Source of the DNA: a virus
Length of the DNA stretch: 23,232 nucleotides
Direction: 5' to 3' (one strand)
IMG/VR virus record: IMGVR_UViG_3300001352_000088
Span: 1 to 23,232 of that record
Numbering within the stretch: the first letter of the stretch is position 1; every line of letters starts with the position of its first letter. The translations under genes and the position numbers were made by a program. The notes beneath the pieces were generated by a model, which saw only the letters and a program-made list of their open reading frames with translations, did no database searches and was not told the origin of the DNA. This document shows positions 21,056 to 23,232 of this stretch, in pieces.

Positions 21056-21601
21056 TTATTCTACCTGCCCATTAGCACCGGTAGCATTACTTTCCCAATA
21101 TTGAATTTGGAATTCCACTGAGAATTCCTCAACAGTATCATTATTATCATATGCAAGATCAATCGCCGATACGTTTGTTGGGAATGCACCCTTAAATTTG
21201 TATCTATAAAGAATTGTTTCATCTTTATCTAGCTGTTGAACTTCCATATCCGCTTGATAGTCTAACGGATTAGTACGGCCAGTATTTGCACTATGTGCAT
21301 TCATGCCATTCATCCATCTTTCCATTGCAGATCTGATTCTAAAGTCAGTATCATTGATAATAGTAACTGTCCACGGTTCAAAAGTTCTGTCTCCCGCGAT
21401 TTGTATTTGACGACCTCTAAATCCAATAGGAATATTACCCATTGTTGATGCCGGTAGATTGGCCCCTTTACATAAGAAAGATGTTAATTCAACATCGCCC
21501 CCTGCATATGCCGGAAAACCCATTACTACTTTAAATAAATTGGGTCTTGCACCACCACCTTTTAATTTTGATTTGAAATCATCGACGCCTAAAATAGCCA
21601 T
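21056..21601 (-). CDS. 19: Tail tube protein gp19, 181 aa
   Basis: Major tail tube subunit. The gene product aligns closely with T4 gp19 (163 residues): GARPNLFKV (T4 FARPNLFQV), CKGANLPASTMGNIPIGFRG (T4 CKATALPAGIVEKIPVGFMN), IAGDRTFEPWTVTIINDTDF (T4 VAGDRTFDDWTVTVMNDEAH), FPTNVSAIDL and FSVEFQIQYWE. It has an 18-residue C-terminal extension. It lies 15 bases after gp18. Confidence 0.96.
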   Translation of the reverse strand: MAILGVDDFKSKLKGGGARPNLFKVVMGFPAYAGGDVELTSFLCKGANLPASTMGNIPIGFRGRQIQIAGDRTFEPWTVTIINDTDFRIRSAMERWMNGMNAHSANTGRTNPLDYQADMEVQQLDKDETILYRYKFKGAFPTNVSAIDLAYDNNDTVEEFSVEFQIQYWESNATGANGQVE

Positions 21602-21616
21602 TTTATTTTCCTATCT

Positions 21617-23232
21617 TTATGCTGCGCCAACAACTTCTTCAAACGAAACACCGGAGCGAACAGCTACGAAATTTAGAGTGATGAAGTTAATTGATCTTGC
21701 TGGTTTAATGAACATAGAGGCTACAAATTGGTTAGCATCAATGATCTCGCCGGTATTATTGGTTTCGTCGCATATAACTGAAAAATCAGTGATACCTCTT
21801 CTACCTTTAATATCTCTTAATACTGGCTCTACAATATTTAAGAATTCTGCACGAGTAAATTCGTCGTTGAATTCGAAAAGAATATTTTGCGACGCGGCCG
21901 CAATAGATCTTTCCAACAACAAGAAGAGTCTACGAACGTTGATTCTATCAAATGCGGAGGGTCTGTTTAAGTGAGTTTTATCACCAAATAACAATACACC
22001 ATTTCCTGGAATATTTGCTACAGGGTTGATTCCCGCTTTATACAATTCATCTCTTTCTGTTTTAGATGCATTGTATGATAGCCCGGTAACACCCAAATAT
22101 TGCCCACGGCGTGTACCCGCTGGTGAATACCAAGCAGCAGCATTAAGATCTGTAGAAGCCATAATACCGGCTGTAGAAGATGCTGCTGGAATATAAATGT
22201 ATTTATCGTTAAATTTATCATAGACTTTTAGATAGTTGTTGTCAACTACTAAATATGAACTACGTGTAAAGGATACATTCGCAATAATTGCTGCATTAAT
22301 ATTAGCTTTTGCTACACCAACTACTGAGTTTCTATTTGGTGATGCAATAACAACGCAATCTTTTCTGCCATTAGTACCTTGTACTTTTGCCACCAAATCA
22401 TTAACTACGGTTGTTTGATCAGCAGCAAGGGCCATTCCAGGTGCAATTAAGAAATCTACCAATGTAGTGTCTTTGTCTGCAAATTGGTCAAACCCGCTAA
22501 TATATTGTGCGGTACCCAATGCCCGGCTATCGCTACCATTTGTTAAAGAAATAGCTTTTGCAGCGCCTGTAAATGTTGCGTGTACAACACCGTTTACAGC
22601 TTGAGCTGGTGTAACAACACCTGGAATATTCGCCATATGAATAAATGCCGAACCTCTGTTAATCACATCTAAAATATAATTGCCAGTGCCATTTGATGTT
22701 TTAGCATTAGTTGCAACCGAAACAAATGCAAAAGTTTCAAGAACTTTGCCTTTTGTACCAGAAATTACGCCGTCTTCATCAATTACTGCAACGTGTACTT
22801 CATCCGTACCAGTTGCGCCAACATTACTAGCAAATGGTGATAATCCAGGAGCAGCATCAAATTCGCCTTTAAATGCCCAAGCAGCAAATCCGGTATCGGA
22901 GCATACTTCAACTTTTAATGAATTGCCAAGTGCGCCAGGATATCTCGCGATAATTTCATGGCTGGCTGCTTTAAGCGTTGATTCTTGAACATCCCAATTA
23001 TCATCATTTTTAACAAGCGGAATTGATGTAGGGGTACGAGCAGTGTCGGCACCATAAGCATTTACAATATCAGACCCTTGGCCACCAGAAATAGTAATTG
23101 TTGGATTTGAATTGTATAAAAATGGTGTTGCGCCCGGAGTTACTGTGAGCGCTGTAACCGCACCCCCAGAAATTGTAGCTGTTAATGTTGGTGTATCGCC
23201 GCTATCAGCAGCGGTAATTGTTACGGCAGGGG
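21617..23232 (-). CDS. 18: Tail sheath protein gp18, C-terminal part (start outside window)
   Basis: The reading frame is open from the stop at 21617 to the window edge, giving 537 residues of the C-terminal part; an internal ATG at 22666 is not the start. The contractile sheath signature is present: ARYPGALGNSLKVEVCSDTG, TKGKVLETFAFVSVATNAK, then PLNRP-like HLNRPSAFDRINVRRLF and the C-terminal PARSINFITLNFVAVRSGVSFEE, as in T4 (KPANSINYIVLNFVAVRTG-like). The most N-terminal visible part (about 60 residues) has Gly/Thr-rich beta repeats (GGAVTALTVTPGAT, NPTITISGG), an inserted domain seen in marine T4-like sheaths. gp19 follows. Confidence 0.95.
   Translation of the reverse strand, partial: PAVTITAADSGDTPTLTATISGGAVTALTVTPGATPFLYNSNPTITISGGQGSDIVNAYGADTARTPTSIPLVKNDDNWDVQESTLKAASHEIIARYPGALGNSLKVEVCSDTGFAAWAFKGEFDAAPGLSPFASNVGATGTDEVHVAVIDEDGVISGTKGKVLETFAFVSVATNAKTSNGTGNYILDVINRGSAFIHMANIPGVVTPAQAVNGVVHATFTGAAKAISLTNGSDSRALGTAQYISGFDQFADKDTTLVDFLIAPGMALAADQTTVVNDLVAKVQGTNGRKDCVVIASPNRNSVVGVAKANINAAIIANVSFTRSSYLVVDNNYLKVYDKFNDKYIYIPAASSTAGIMASTDLNAAAWYSPAGTRRGQYLGVTGLSYNASKTERDELYKAGINPVANIPGNGVLLFGDKTHLNRPSAFDRINVRRLFLLLERSIAAASQNILFEFNDEFTRAEFLNIVEPVLRDIKGRRGITDFSVICDETNNTGEIIDANQFVASMFIKPARSINFITLNFVAVRSGVSFEEVVGAA

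Noticed and set aside
21459-21974. 171-codon plus-strand frame
   Set aside because: Antisense to gp19 and gp18, both confidently assigned.
1-23232. CRISPR array, insertion sequence, integrase or attachment site
   Set aside because: No regular spacer-repeat pattern, transposase motif or terminal inverted repeats were seen; gene content is that of a lytic T4-like phage.

Overview
The window is a contiguous piece of a T4-like (Tevenvirinae-type) myovirus genome. It is AT-rich, tightly packed, and every gene I can support lies on the minus strand, so transcription runs from right to left. The protein families and order (18-19-20-67/68-21-22-23, then uvsY-uvsW-55-47-46-45-44-62-regA-hsp20-43) match the conserved core of marine T4-like phages of cyanobacteria and SAR11-type bacteria more closely than enterobacterial T4. 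There are no photosynthesis genes. A proteobacterial-type cytochrome c and a DUF1127 protein point to a heterotrophic proteobacterial host; this is inference.

Right part (about 15.1-23.2 kb): virion morphogenesis. In transcription order it holds tail sheath gp18 (cut by the window edge), tail tube gp19, a long hairpin, portal gp20, an extra structural-type protein ending in six 9-residue repeats, a small acidic prohead core protein, prohead protease gp21, scaffold gp22 and major capsid gp23. The block closes with a strong terminator.

Middle part (about 7.6-14.9 kb): a gp19-like paralogue, an unrecognised 242-aa protein, recombination mediator UvsY, helicase UvsW, an acidic 140-aa protein, late sigma factor gp55, and the recombination nuclease gp47/gp46. 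Between gp55 and the 140-aa gene lies a tandem duplication of a rightward promoter cassette, opposed to every gene in the window.

Left part (1-7.6 kb): replication plus accessory genes. It holds sliding clamp gp45, clamp loader gp44 and gp62 (separated here by a DexA-type exonuclease and a sulfotransferase-like gene with its own promoter), the translational repressor RegA, a 23-aa double-CxxC microprotein, a glycosyltransferase-like protein, Hsp20, a DUF1127 protein and a 57-aa partner, a secreted class I cytochrome c, two small conserved proteins, and the N-terminus of DNA polymerase gp43 (TTG start).

Control signals fit a T4 programme. Sigma70-like promoters of the form TTTACW-N17-TATAMT precede hsp20, the sulfotransferase-like gene, gp45 and gp55. 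T4-type late boxes (TATAAATA) precede gp43, hsp20, regA, uvsY, the gp19-like gene and the prohead core gene. Intrinsic terminators close the gp23, gp45, DUF1127 and small-protein units. The most notable items are the phage-borne cytochrome c, the opposed tandem promoter cassettes, the zinc-ribbon microprotein coupled to regA, and the hsp20/DUF1127 overlap. I saw no tRNA genes, CRISPR arrays, insertion sequences or attachment sites.
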